Below, in pieces: positions 1-6,725 of a stretch of 19,520 nucleotides of DNA (position 1 is its first letter; each line of letters starts with the position of its first letter). Position numbers and translations under genes: made by a program. The stretch is from NCBI GenBank assembly GCA_041913505.1, contig JAYSFC010000067.1, positions 1 to 19,520 on the forward strand, in the 5' to 3' direction. The notes under the pieces were generated by a model that saw nothing but the letters and a program-made list of their open reading frames with translations, did no database searches and was not told the DNA's origin. This DNA is from JAYSFC01 sp041913505 (GTDB lineage: Bacteria > Pseudomonadota > Gammaproteobacteria > Burkholderiales > Burkholderiaceae_C).

Positions 1-681
1 CGCCTCCTCGAACTGCTCGGCGTTGAGCATCTTGCTGCGCATCATGAAGCTCACGGCACGGCGCGTGTCCATCACGTTGCGGCGGATGCGGCCGTTCAGG
101 TCTTCCTGGCGCGCGATGGCGGACAGCACCTCGCCGGCGCGCGTGTCGGTCACGTCGCCCGAGAGCACCTGGGCGCTCACGCGCTCCAGGTCGTCGTAGA
201 TGCCTTCGAGCGTGTCGGCCGAGTATTCGGCGTCGGCGTCGAAGAGCTTGAGCAGCACTTCCTTCGCATCCTCGATCAGGCCCGGTGCGCGCCGAGCGCG
301 CAGCCGCAGCAGGCGGAACACGGGCACGTCCTCGTCGTGGATCGAGAACAGCACGCCCTTGCTCTTGAGCTCGTCGTTGACGAGGTTGAGGATGAACGCC
401 ACGCGCACTGCGCGCGGCTGCTCGTGGTCGTCGATCAGGAAGTCGCTGCGGATGTGGAGCTCGCCGTTGTCCTCTTCGTAGAAGCGGGCCGACTCCTCAA
501 TGTCCTCGTCCATCGCATCCTCAGGGATGGACAGGCCGTAGTGCTGCTTGATCCAGCGCTTTTCCTCGAGCGTGGGCGATTCGAGGTCCACCCAGATGGG
601 CTGAAAGCGCGCCAGCTCTTCCAGGGATTCGATTTCCTCCTGGACCAGCCGGCCATTGGCAAGCGAAAAGATGTTGAGCAT
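1..681 (-). CDS. corA: Magnesium/cobalt transporter CorA, N-terminal part (cut by window edge)
   Basis: CorA is a homopentameric inner-membrane channel that takes up Mg2+ (also Co2+ and Ni2+). The visible 227 codons start with MLNIFSLANGRLVQEE and give the large acidic cytoplasmic domain, including FQPIWVDLESPTLEEK and a stretch rich in Asp and Glu near DEDIEESARFYEEDNGEL, then the start of the long stalk helix (RQEDLNGRIRRNVMDTRRAV). The two C-terminal membrane helices and the GMN selectivity motif lie beyond the left edge, so ion selectivity cannot be checked. The start ATG is preceded on the minus strand by AGGGAG at good distance. It is downstream of the UDG-like gene on the same strand, but 135 nt of hairpin-rich leader lie between them, so it may have its own control. 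Family identity is from recognisable sequence; the gene is partial only because of the window. Confidence 0.9.
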   Translation of the reverse strand, partial: MLNIFSLANGRLVQEEIESLEELARFQPIWVDLESPTLEEKRWIKQHYGLSIPEDAMDEDIEESARFYEEDNGELHIRSDFLIDDHEQPRAVRVAFILNLVNDELKSKGVLFSIHDEDVPVFRLLRLRARRAPGLIEDAKEVLLKLFDADAEYSADTLEGIYDDLERVSAQVLSGDVTDTRAGEVLSAIARQEDLNGRIRRNVMDTRRAVSFMMRSKMLNAEQFEEA

Positions 682-816
682 GGGCTCACTCCCTGGGTTT
701 TCGTGGCAACTGTGCGGGGGTGCGGGGCGCTTTCAGCCCCCGCTGCAGGCCGGGTGCTGAAAGCTACCGACTCGGGTAGGTTTCCAAGGAGCGATCTCCG
801 AAAGTCAAGGCGCAAA
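682..816 (-). promoter_or_regulatory. Hairpin-rich 5' leader of corA
   Basis: This 135-nt gap upstream of corA holds three consecutive inverted repeats. In transcript order they are GGAG-4 nt-CTCC (799-788), CTACC-6 nt-GGTAG (779-764), and a long one with 9-nt perfect arms GCTTTCAGC/GCTGAAAGC (764-729), which has further C/G pairing inside. The last two abut, sharing base 764. No run of T follows, so a simple terminator of the upstream gene is unlikely. The gap ends with the corA ribosome-binding site. Mg2+ transporter leaders are often regulatory in other bacteria, but no known riboswitch class was recognised here, so a regulatory role is inference. Confidence 0.4.
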
Positions 817-1524
817 TTATGGCATTGCCACCAGGGCTGCGGCGCGGCACAGATCGGCCCAGGCCGATGCTTTGGCCTGGGGGGCGCGCAGCAGGTAGGC
901 GGGGTCGTAGGTGACGACCACGGGCGTGCCCTCCACGGCCTGGGGGCTGGCGCGCAGGCGGCCCAGGGGCTCGCCGCGGCCCAGCACGGTGCGCGCGGCG
1001 GGCAGGCCCAGCGCCAGCACCACGGCGGCCTGGGTTTGTGCCAGAGCGGCGCCGAGGCCCTCGTCCGCCGCCGGCCCGTGCCCACCCTCGGCGCGCAGCA
1101 GCGGGGCGACGAAGACCCGCGGGTTATGGTGCAGCCGCAGGGCCCGCAGCATGTTGTCCAGCAGCCGGCCCGCGTCGCCCGCGAACGGGTCATCAGGCTC
1201 GGCGCATTCGGCCACCACGAGCCAGGCCGCGCCCGGTGCCTCGGCCGGGGCCTGCGGGTAAACAGGGCGTGCCGGGCCCAGCGCGTACCCTCCTCGCACG
1301 CCCTGGTCGGCGCGGGCGGCGGCAGCGGCGGGCGGCGGCGCCTGCGGGGGCGCGGTGTTGGCGCGGGGCTGGGGCGGGGCGGCCTGCACGGCGGCTTGCG
1401 CAGCCTGGGGCGCGGTCTGCGGGGCGGGCTCGGCAGGGCGTTCGGGCTGGGGTGCGGGGGCCCAGACGGTGATGCCCATTTCCTGGAGCATGGCGCGCTG
1501 GCGCGCATCGAGGTTCAGGGCCAT
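817..1524 (-). CDS. Uracil-DNA-glycosylase-like protein with degenerate motifs
   Basis: A 235-residue protein starting MALNLDARQRAMLQEMGITV. Residues 22-75 are a low-complexity Ala/Pro/Gln linker; the rest resembles the UDG superfamily, families 4/5. The family's first motif (GEAPG) appears at 103-109 as VVAECAE, followed by the typical DPFAGDAGRLLDNML. The last motif, normally HPxYLLR, appears as YDPAYLLR (206-213), with Asp at the usual His position. Only two cysteines (C107, C226) are present, so the four Fe-S ligands of family 4 are missing. It lies last in the tsaB-rimI cluster and overlaps rimI by 10 nt, so it is co-transcribed. An in-frame upstream start at 1665 would add 47 residues inside rimI and looks unnatural. 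Repair activity is doubtful; a structural or DNA-binding role is possible. Fold assignment is fairly sure, function is not. Confidence 0.75.
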   Translation of the reverse strand: MALNLDARQRAMLQEMGITVWAPAPQPERPAEPAPQTAPQAAQAAVQAAPPQPRANTAPPQAPPPAAAAARADQGVRGGYALGPARPVYPQAPAEAPGAAWLVVAECAEPDDPFAGDAGRLLDNMLRALRLHHNPRVFVAPLLRAEGGHGPAADEGLGAALAQTQAAVVLALGLPAARTVLGRGEPLGRLRASPQAVEGTPVVVTYDPAYLLRAPQAKASAWADLCRAAALVAMP

Positions 1525-1997
1525 AGGTTCAGGCTCATGACGATGGCGTCCTCGCGCTGGCCCGCTTCGGCCGGGTAGTAGCGCTTGCGCTCGCCCACGC
1601 GGCGGTAGCCATGCGCTTCGTAAATCTGGCGCGCCCGTTCGTTGCTCACGCGCACCTCCAGCCACAGCCAGTGCGCCTGGCGGCCGCGCGCCCAGAGCGC
1701 GAGCGCGTCGAGCATCGTGCGCGCCCAGCCCTGGTGCTGGTGGCGCGGCGCCACGGTGATGTTGAGCAGGTGCACCTCGTCCACGCCCTGCATGGCGACG
1801 AAGTAGCCGAGCAGTTCGTCGCCGGCGAGCAGCAGCTGTGCCTCATAGCCGGAGGCCAGGGCATCGGTGAAGTTGCCGCGCGTCCAGGGATGGCTGTAGG
1901 CCTGCTGCTCGATGTCGAGCACCTGGTCCAGCCGCGCCAGCGTGAGCGGTTCGAACCGGGCTTCGAGCGGGGCGGGGGGATGGAGAACGGCGTTCAT
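1515..1997 (-). CDS. rimI: Ribosomal protein alanine N-acetyltransferase RimI (GNAT family)
   Basis: GNAT acetyltransferase that uses acetyl-CoA to acetylate the N-terminal alanine of ribosomal protein S18. The 160 residues fit the family length. Visible features: the N-terminal strand and helix with IEQQAYSHPWTRGNF (about 30-44), the core strand VHLLNITVAPRHQHQGWAR (about 75-93) carrying the acetyl-CoA P-loop equivalent (Q/RxxGxA, here HQHQGWA), and the C-terminal signature LEVRVSNERARQIYEAHGY then RVGERKRYYP. The start overlaps the tsaB stop as ATGA (1994-1997), which implies translational coupling. The 3' end overlaps the UDG-like gene. The tsaB-rimI pairing is widespread in proteobacteria and supports the call. 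RimI paralogues with other targets exist, so the exact substrate is inferred. Confidence 0.9.
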   Translation of the reverse strand: MNAVLHPPAPLEARFEPLTLARLDQVLDIEQQAYSHPWTRGNFTDALASGYEAQLLLAGDELLGYFVAMQGVDEVHLLNITVAPRHQHQGWARTMLDALALWARGRQAHWLWLEVRVSNERARQIYEAHGYRRVGERKRYYPAEAGQREDAIVMSLNLWP

Positions 1998-2686
1998 GGG
2001 GCAGGGGGGCTGGCATGCCGGGCGGCTTCGCGCTCGGCCGTGGTCTGCGCCACTTTATCGCGGATATAGCGCGGCAAGGCCTCGGCCGCCGCCACGGCTG
2101 CGCCGCTGGCGAGCAGTGCGGGTGCGAGGCGCAGCAGTGCACCGGCCGTGGGCAGGGCGTGCACGTGGGGCGCAGCAGGCGCCAGCCGCTCGCCATAGGC
2201 GGCGCGGGCGTTGCCGGCCACCGTGCAGCCCGGCGGCACGGGCAGGGCCTCGGGTGCGCACAGGCCGAAGTCGCCCTCGCTGTGCCAGTGGCCGGCGGCC
2301 CAGCGGTAGGGCGCGTGGTAGACCTCGTCCATGCGTGCGTCCAGCGTTGCGACGGTATGGGTGCTGCCGTGGCGCGCGCGCGCCTCCTCGGCCACGGCCA
2401 GCAGGGTGTCGACGGGCAGCACGGGTACGCCCGCGCCGAAGGCCAGGCCCTGCGCGATCGCGCAGGCCGTGCGCAGACCCGTGAACGAGCCCGGGCCGCG
2501 CCCGAACACGATGGCCTGCAGGGCCGGAAACTCCAGGCCCGACTGCGCGAGCAGGGCATGGATCGCGGGGATCAGCGTGGCCGAGGCCTGTGCGCCACCC
2601 GGGCCGGTGTGCTCCCAGGTCTGCGCCCCGCGCTGGATGGCGATGGACAAGGTGTCGGTGCTGGTGTCGAAGGCAAGCAGGTTCAT
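1994..2686 (-). CDS. tsaB: tRNA t6A37 biosynthesis protein TsaB
   Basis: TsaB is the non-catalytic ASKHA-fold partner of TsaD. With TsaE it moves the threonylcarbamoyl group onto A37 of ANN-decoding tRNAs. The chosen start gives 230 residues beginning MNLLAFDTSTDTLSIAIQRG, the usual N-terminal ATPase-fold strand. The family block FGRGPGSFTGLRTACAIAQG follows at about 68-87 and VATLDARMDEVYHAPYRW at about 117-134. A longer open frame reaching 3007 runs through the divergent dacB gene and is not believed. No clear Shine-Dalgarno precedes the ATG. First gene of tsaB-rimI-UDG, divergent from dacB with 74 nt between start codons. The acyl-adenylate partner Sua5 is encoded at 7737-8726. Confidence 0.92.
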   Translation of the reverse strand: MNLLAFDTSTDTLSIAIQRGAQTWEHTGPGGAQASATLIPAIHALLAQSGLEFPALQAIVFGRGPGSFTGLRTACAIAQGLAFGAGVPVLPVDTLLAVAEEARARHGSTHTVATLDARMDEVYHAPYRWAAGHWHSEGDFGLCAPEALPVPPGCTVAGNARAAYGERLAPAAPHVHALPTAGALLRLAPALLASGAAVAAAEALPRYIRDKVAQTTAEREAARHASPPAP

Positions 2687-2760
2687 GGGCGGAGGCTCGA
2701 AGCCTGGGATTATCGGGGGTGCCCGGCCGTGCCGCATTTCCGGGGGGATAGACTTGCCGC
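2687..2760. promoter_or_regulatory. Divergent tsaB/dacB promoter region
   Basis: 74 nt between divergent start codons. On the minus strand a GATAAT hexamer (2714-2709) is a plausible -10 for tsaB, but no convincing -35 was seen. On the plus strand GGGGGGA (2742-2748) may serve as a weak ribosome-binding site for dacB, 12 nt from its ATG. Confidence 0.35.
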
Positions 2761-4209
2761 ATGCCCAGCCTTTCCCCTCTGCGCGGGCGGCTTGCCGCCT
2801 GCGTCCTGGCCTGGATGGCGTCCTGCATCGGCGCGGGCGCCGCTGCCCAGAGCGCCTCCACCACGCCCCTGCCCCCCGATGTGGAAGCCGCGCTCGCGCG
2901 GGCCAGGCTGCCGCGCGAGGCGCTGTCGGTGCTCGTCGTCGATGCCGAGGCGCCGCGCAAGGCCCCGCGCCTGGCGTGGCAGGCCCAGGCGCCCATGAAC
3001 CCCGCATCGGTCATGAAGCTCGTGACCACCTACGCGGCGCTCGACCAGCTGGGCCCGGCCTTCACCTGGAACACGCCTGTCTACGTGGAGGGCGCCCTGC
3101 AGGGCGGCACGCTGCAGGGCAACGTCTACCTCCAGGGCCAGGGCGACCCTAAGCTCGTGGTGGAGCGGCTGTGGCTGCTGCTGCGGCGGCTGCAGGGGCA
3201 GGGTGTGCAGGCCATTGCGGGCGACATCGTGCTCGACCGCAGCGCGTTCACCGTGGCCGAGCACGACCCCGCGCGCTTCGACGGCGAGCCGCTGCGGCCG
3301 TACAACGCGGCGCCCGACGCGCTGCTGATCAACTACCAGGCGATGGCGATGACCTTCGTGCCCGACAGCGCGGCGGGTCTGGCGCGCGTGCTCTACGACC
3401 CGCCGATGGCCGGCATGCGGCTGCAGGCCACGGTGCCGCTGGCCGCACCGGGCACGGCGTGCGGCGACTGGCGCGCGGGGCTGCGCGCCGAGCTGGCCGA
3501 GCCCGCGCGCGTCGCTTTCCAGGGCGTGTACCCGGCGGCCTGTGGCGAGCGCACCTGGCCCGTCGCCCCGGCGCAGCCTGAGGGCTTCGCGGCGCGTGCC
3601 GTGGAGGGCATGTGGCGCGAACTGGGGGGGCGTCTCGGGGGCCACGTGCGCGACGGCCGCGTGCCGGCGGGCCTGCAGCCTGCGTTCAGCATTGCCTCGC
3701 CCTCGCTGGCCGAGGTGGTGCGCGACATCAACAAGTACAGCAACAACGTGATGGCCCAGCAGGTGTTCCTCACCCTGGGCCTGCAAAAGGGCAGTGGCGG
3801 CAGCTTCGAGGGCGCGCGCGAGGTGCTGCGCCTGTGGTGGCGCCAGCGCATTGGCGAGGCCGAGCTGCCCGTGGTGGACAACGGAGCGGGCCTGAGCCGC
3901 GACACGCGCATCAGCGCCCAGGCCCTGGCGCGCCTGCTGCAGGCGGCCTGGGCTTCGCCCGTGATGCCTGAGCTGCTCGCCTCGCTGCCCATCACGGGGG
4001 TGGACGGCACGCTGCGCCGCAGCCAGAGCCGCGCCGTGGGCGCAGCGCACCTCAAGACCGGCAGCTTGCGCGATGTGCTCGCCATCGCGGGCTATGTGCA
4101 TGCGGCCAGCGGCCGCCGCTACGTGCTCGTGGCCATCGTGAACCACCCCAACGCGGGTGCGGCGCGGCCTGCGCTCGACGCGCTGATCGACTGGACGGCG
4201 CGCGACTGA
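2761..4209 (+). CDS. dacB: D-alanyl-D-alanine carboxypeptidase/endopeptidase (PBP4 class)
   Basis: Class C low-molecular-weight penicillin-binding protein acting in the periplasm. It removes terminal D-Ala and cuts D-Ala-mDAP crosslinks in peptidoglycan. It has 482 residues, close to PBP4 of E. coli. A signal peptide with hydrophobic core LAACVLAWMASCIGAGAAAQ spans about 11-30. All three penicillin-binding motifs are intact: SVMK (83-86, nucleophile S83), SNN (327-329) and KTG (432-434). The long insert between the first two motifs is typical of this class. VVDNGAGLSRDTRIS (about 374-388) is a further family block. Transcribed alone, divergent from tsaB. No terminator with a T-run follows; the next gene is 141 nt away behind palindromes. 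Expected to be active. Confidence 0.95.
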   Translation: MPSLSPLRGRLAACVLAWMASCIGAGAAAQSASTTPLPPDVEAALARARLPREALSVLVVDAEAPRKAPRLAWQAQAPMNPASVMKLVTTYAALDQLGPAFTWNTPVYVEGALQGGTLQGNVYLQGQGDPKLVVERLWLLLRRLQGQGVQAIAGDIVLDRSAFTVAEHDPARFDGEPLRPYNAAPDALLINYQAMAMTFVPDSAAGLARVLYDPPMAGMRLQATVPLAAPGTACGDWRAGLRAELAEPARVAFQGVYPAACGERTWPVAPAQPEGFAARAVEGMWRELGGRLGGHVRDGRVPAGLQPAFSIASPSLAEVVRDINKYSNNVMAQQVFLTLGLQKGSGGSFEGAREVLRLWWRQRIGEAELPVVDNGAGLSRDTRISAQALARLLQAAWASPVMPELLASLPITGVDGTLRRSQSRAVGAAHLKTGSLRDVLAIAGYVHAASGRRYVLVAIVNHPNAGAARPALDALIDWTARD

Positions 4210-4228
4210 ATCGGTGCGCGCCTGGCCC

Positions 4229-4244
4229 TAGAGACAGGTCTCTA
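4229..4244. promoter_or_regulatory. Perfect palindrome, candidate operator 1 upstream of the hydrolase gene
   Basis: TAGAGACAGGTCTCTA: 7-bp perfect arms around a 2-bp centre. It lies 19 nt after the dacB stop codon and 106 nt before the hydrolase start. There is no T-run after it, so it does not look like a terminator. Length and form fit a dimeric repressor site (TetR-like), but no regulator gene is visible in the window. Confidence 0.45.
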
Positions 4245-4316
4245 ACCCTCTCGTCTCAGTAGTTTCCCGCCCCGGGCGAAGGGGGAGTGGCGGGTAACAT
4301 CATGCGATCTAAAAAC

Positions 4317-4328
4317 GAACGACCGTTC
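4317..4328. promoter_or_regulatory. Palindrome GAACG-AC-CGTTC, candidate operator 2 next to the ribosome-binding site
   Basis: A dyad with 5-bp perfect arms flanked by A-rich and T-rich sequence (AAAAAC before, TATTTT after), 22 nt before the hydrolase ATG. The GAACGnnCGTTC form resembles many TetR/AcrR-family operators. Its position just upstream of the ribosome-binding site fits repression near the transcription start. Confidence 0.5.
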
Positions 4329-4350
4329 TATTTTCAACAGGAGATCGCCG

Positions 4351-5913
4351 ATGAATCAACGGATTGGACTGGCCCTGGCCAGCGCCGCAGTACTGCTGGC
4401 CGCGTGTGGTGGCGGAGGTTCCGACCTGGGTGGCAGCACCGAGACCGACCTCAGCGGAGCGCGCGGCTCCCTCGTGTACAACCCGCCGCTGCGCGTCACG
4501 GCGCTCTCCCCGGCCGAGTTCAAGGACCTGCTGGCCGCCAACCCGAGCGGCCAGAGCCTGCTGGCCCTGGCGGGCACGCCCAAGTGCGGCGTGAACATCC
4601 ACTACATCGAGTACGGCACCGTGGGCGGTGCGGGCGAAACCACGAACGCCTCGGGTGCGTTGATGGTGCCCACGGGCGACGCGGCGGGCTGCAGCGGCGC
4701 ACGCCCCGTCGTGCTCTACGCGCACGGCACGACCACCGACCGCGCCTACAACATCGCCGACATCACCGAGCCCACGCGCCCCGGCGCCTCCGAGGGCACG
4801 CTGCTCGCCGCCATGTACGCGGCGCAGGGTTTCATCGTCGTGGCGCCCAACTATGCGGGCTATGACGTTTCCAAGCTCGGCTACCACCCCTATCTGAACG
4901 CCGACCAGCAGTCCAAGGACATGATCGATGCGCTCACGGCCGCCCGCAAGGCGCTGCCCAAGGTCAGCGGCCAGGATGCCGGCAAACTGCTCATCACGGG
5001 CTACTCGCAGGGCGGCCACGTGGCCATGGCCACGCACCGCGCGCTGCAGGCCGCCAACCTGCCCGTGACGGCCTCGGCGCCGATGTCGGGCCCCTACGCC
5101 CTGGGCGCGTTCGGCGACGCCGTGTACTACGGCAACGTGAACCTCGGCTCGACGGTGTTCACGCCGATGCTGGCCACCAGCTACCAGAAGGCCTACGGCA
5201 ACATCTACAGCCAGCCTTCCGACATTTACGAAACCGCCTACGCAAGCGGCATCGAGACGCTGCTGCCCTCCACCACGCCCATCGCCACGCTCTTCAGCCA
5301 GGGCAAGCTGCCGCAGACGGCGCTGTTCAGCAGCACGCCGCCCGCGCCGGCCTTCGCGGGCATCACGCCGCCGACCACGCCGCCGGCACTGGCCCCGCTG
5401 TTCGCCCTGGGTTTTGGCACCAACAACCTCATCAAGAACAGCGCACGCCTGTCCTTCCTGCAGGACGCGATGGCCAACCCCGACGGCGCGGTGCCCGCGG
5501 TCACCACGGGTGCCCAGGCGGTTGCGCCGCAGCACCCGATGCGCAAGGCTTTCAAGGCCAACGATCTGCGCAACTGGGCGCCCAAGCGCCCCGTGATGCT
5601 GTGTGGCGGCAATGCCGACCCCACGGTGTTCTACAGCGCCAATACCACGCTGATGCAGGGCCTGTGGTCCGCACCCTCGCCGCTGGCACTGCCGGCCGGC
5701 CTGCTCACGGTGCTCGACGTTGATTCGGCCAGCGGCGGCGCGGCCGATCCGTTCGCCGCCGTCAAGGCTGGCTTCGCGCAGGCCAAGGCCGGCGTGGCGG
5801 CCCAGGGCGGCGCCAATGCGGTGGTGCAGGCCTACCACGGCACGCTGGTGCCGCCGTTCTGCAATGTGGCGGCACGCGCCTTCTTCCAGCAGGTGCTGGC
5901 ATCGGGCGGCTGA
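4351..5913 (+). CDS. Secreted alpha/beta-hydrolase (lipase/esterase-like) lipoprotein
   Basis: A 520-residue predicted lipoprotein. The signal peptide MNQRIGLALASAAVLLAAC ends in a lipobox with C19, followed by a Gly-rich spacer (GGGG). The hydrolase fold is indicated by the strand VVLYAHGTTTD (oxyanion region, about 127-137), the nucleophile elbow GYSQGG (217-222, S219), a candidate acid in GGNADPTVF (D423), and a candidate histidine in AYHGTLVPP (H496). So a complete Ser-Asp-His triad is visible. The region 280-390 is rich in Pro/Thr/Ala and may form a lid. CAGGAG precedes the ATG at 7 nt. It forms an operon with the ompW-like gene 26 nt downstream. The natural substrate is unknown; an ester of a hydrophobic acid or a polyester would fit with the OmpW partner, but that is inference. 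Likely controlled through the two palindromes upstream. Confidence 0.85.
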   Translation: MNQRIGLALASAAVLLAACGGGGSDLGGSTETDLSGARGSLVYNPPLRVTALSPAEFKDLLAANPSGQSLLALAGTPKCGVNIHYIEYGTVGGAGETTNASGALMVPTGDAAGCSGARPVVLYAHGTTTDRAYNIADITEPTRPGASEGTLLAAMYAAQGFIVVAPNYAGYDVSKLGYHPYLNADQQSKDMIDALTAARKALPKVSGQDAGKLLITGYSQGGHVAMATHRALQAANLPVTASAPMSGPYALGAFGDAVYYGNVNLGSTVFTPMLATSYQKAYGNIYSQPSDIYETAYASGIETLLPSTTPIATLFSQGKLPQTALFSSTPPAPAFAGITPPTTPPALAPLFALGFGTNNLIKNSARLSFLQDAMANPDGAVPAVTTGAQAVAPQHPMRKAFKANDLRNWAPKRPVMLCGGNADPTVFYSANTTLMQGLWSAPSPLALPAGLLTVLDVDSASGGAADPFAAVKAGFAQAKAGVAAQGGANAVVQAYHGTLVPPFCNVAARAFFQQVLASGG

Positions 5914-5939
5914 GCGTTGTTGAACAAGGAGTAACCCCA

Positions 5940-6635
5940 ATGAACCGTTTCCTTCCCCAAGCCCTGGTTGGCGCGGCGCTGCTCGCGCTGTGCGGCGCGG
6001 CCTCGGCCCAGTGGACCGTGCGTGGCGGCGTGACGCACATCGCCCCCAATTCCTCGGCGACCGATGCCGTGGGCCCCATGCTGCCCGGCCCGCCGTCGGG
6101 CATCAGCGTGGACGTGAAGAACCAGTCCACGCTGTTCCTGTCGATCGCCCGCGCGATCAACCCCAACATGGAGCTGGAACTGGCGCTGGGCTACCCGCCC
6201 ACCCATGACGTGGACGGGAAGATCGCTGCCTCGCTGCCGCCGCACATCGCGGCCTTCAACGGCCAGAAGCTCGCGGAGGTGCGCCAGATAGCGCCCACGC
6301 TGTTCCTCAACTACAAGTTCGGCGACGCCAACAGCCAGTGGCGCCCTTTCGTGGGCGTGGGCATCAACTACACCAACTTCGACAAGCGCACTTCCACGGC
6401 TGCGAACAACGCACTCAATGGCGGGCCCACCGATATCCGCCTCTCCGACTCCTGGGGCCTGGCAGGGCAGGTGGGCGTGAGCTACCGGATCAGCGACCGC
6501 TGGTCGATCACCGGAGCGATCGCCACGGCCCGCGTCAGGAGCACGCTCTCGACCACCACGGCCGGTGTGACGCGCAATATCGACATCCGCTTCCGCCCCA
6601 CCGTGCTCACGATTGCCGCCGGGTATACGTTCTGA
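5940..6635 (+). CDS. OmpW-family outer-membrane protein
   Basis: A 231-residue outer-membrane beta-barrel. The signal peptide has cleavage predicted after ASA (23), with the mature protein starting QWTVRGGVTHIAPNSSATD. Family features: the conserved WxVRxGxxxxxP start of the first strand, PTLFLNYKFGD and RPFVGVGINYTNF (about 120-143), SWGLAGQVGVSYRISDRWS near the end, and the C-terminal phenylalanine used by the Bam machinery. OmpW proteins form narrow 8-stranded barrels with a hydrophobic side exit and are linked to uptake of small hydrophobic molecules. AAGGAG (5926-5931) is a strong ribosome-binding site. It sits directly behind the secreted hydrolase, so a hydrolyse-and-import pair is a reasonable inference. 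Ended by the terminator at 6661. Confidence 0.88.
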   Translation: MNRFLPQALVGAALLALCGAASAQWTVRGGVTHIAPNSSATDAVGPMLPGPPSGISVDVKNQSTLFLSIARAINPNMELELALGYPPTHDVDGKIAASLPPHIAAFNGQKLAEVRQIAPTLFLNYKFGDANSQWRPFVGVGINYTNFDKRTSTAANNALNGGPTDIRLSDSWGLAGQVGVSYRISDRWSITGAIATARVRSTLSTTTAGVTRNIDIRFRPTVLTIAAGYTF

Positions 6636-6660
6636 CCGGCTGCGAGCGACTCCAAGGTAC

Positions 6661-6690
6661 AAAAAAGCCGACCCTCGGGTCGGCTTTTTT
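6661..6690. terminator. Perfect bidirectional rho-independent terminator
   Basis: Two 14-nt perfectly complementary arms, AAAAAAGCCGACCC and GGGTCGGCTTTTTT, separated by only TC. The A-run on one side and T-run on the other let it act in both directions. It lies between the convergent ompW-like gene and the SGNH-like lipoprotein gene. Confidence 0.93.
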
Positions 6691-6725
6691 CATGCAGCGG
6701 GGCCCCGCAGGGCCGGTGGCATGGC

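Noticed and set aside
435..1508. Long minus-strand open frame of 357 codons across corA and the UDG-like gene
   Set aside because: Arg/Pro-rich composition typical of a shadow frame in GC-rich DNA; two recognised genes occupy the same strand in other frames.
4309..5940. Minus-strand open frame of 543 codons opposite the hydrolase gene
   Set aside because: Low-complexity Arg/Gly/His-rich translation; the plus strand has a lipobox, nucleophile elbow and ribosome-binding site.
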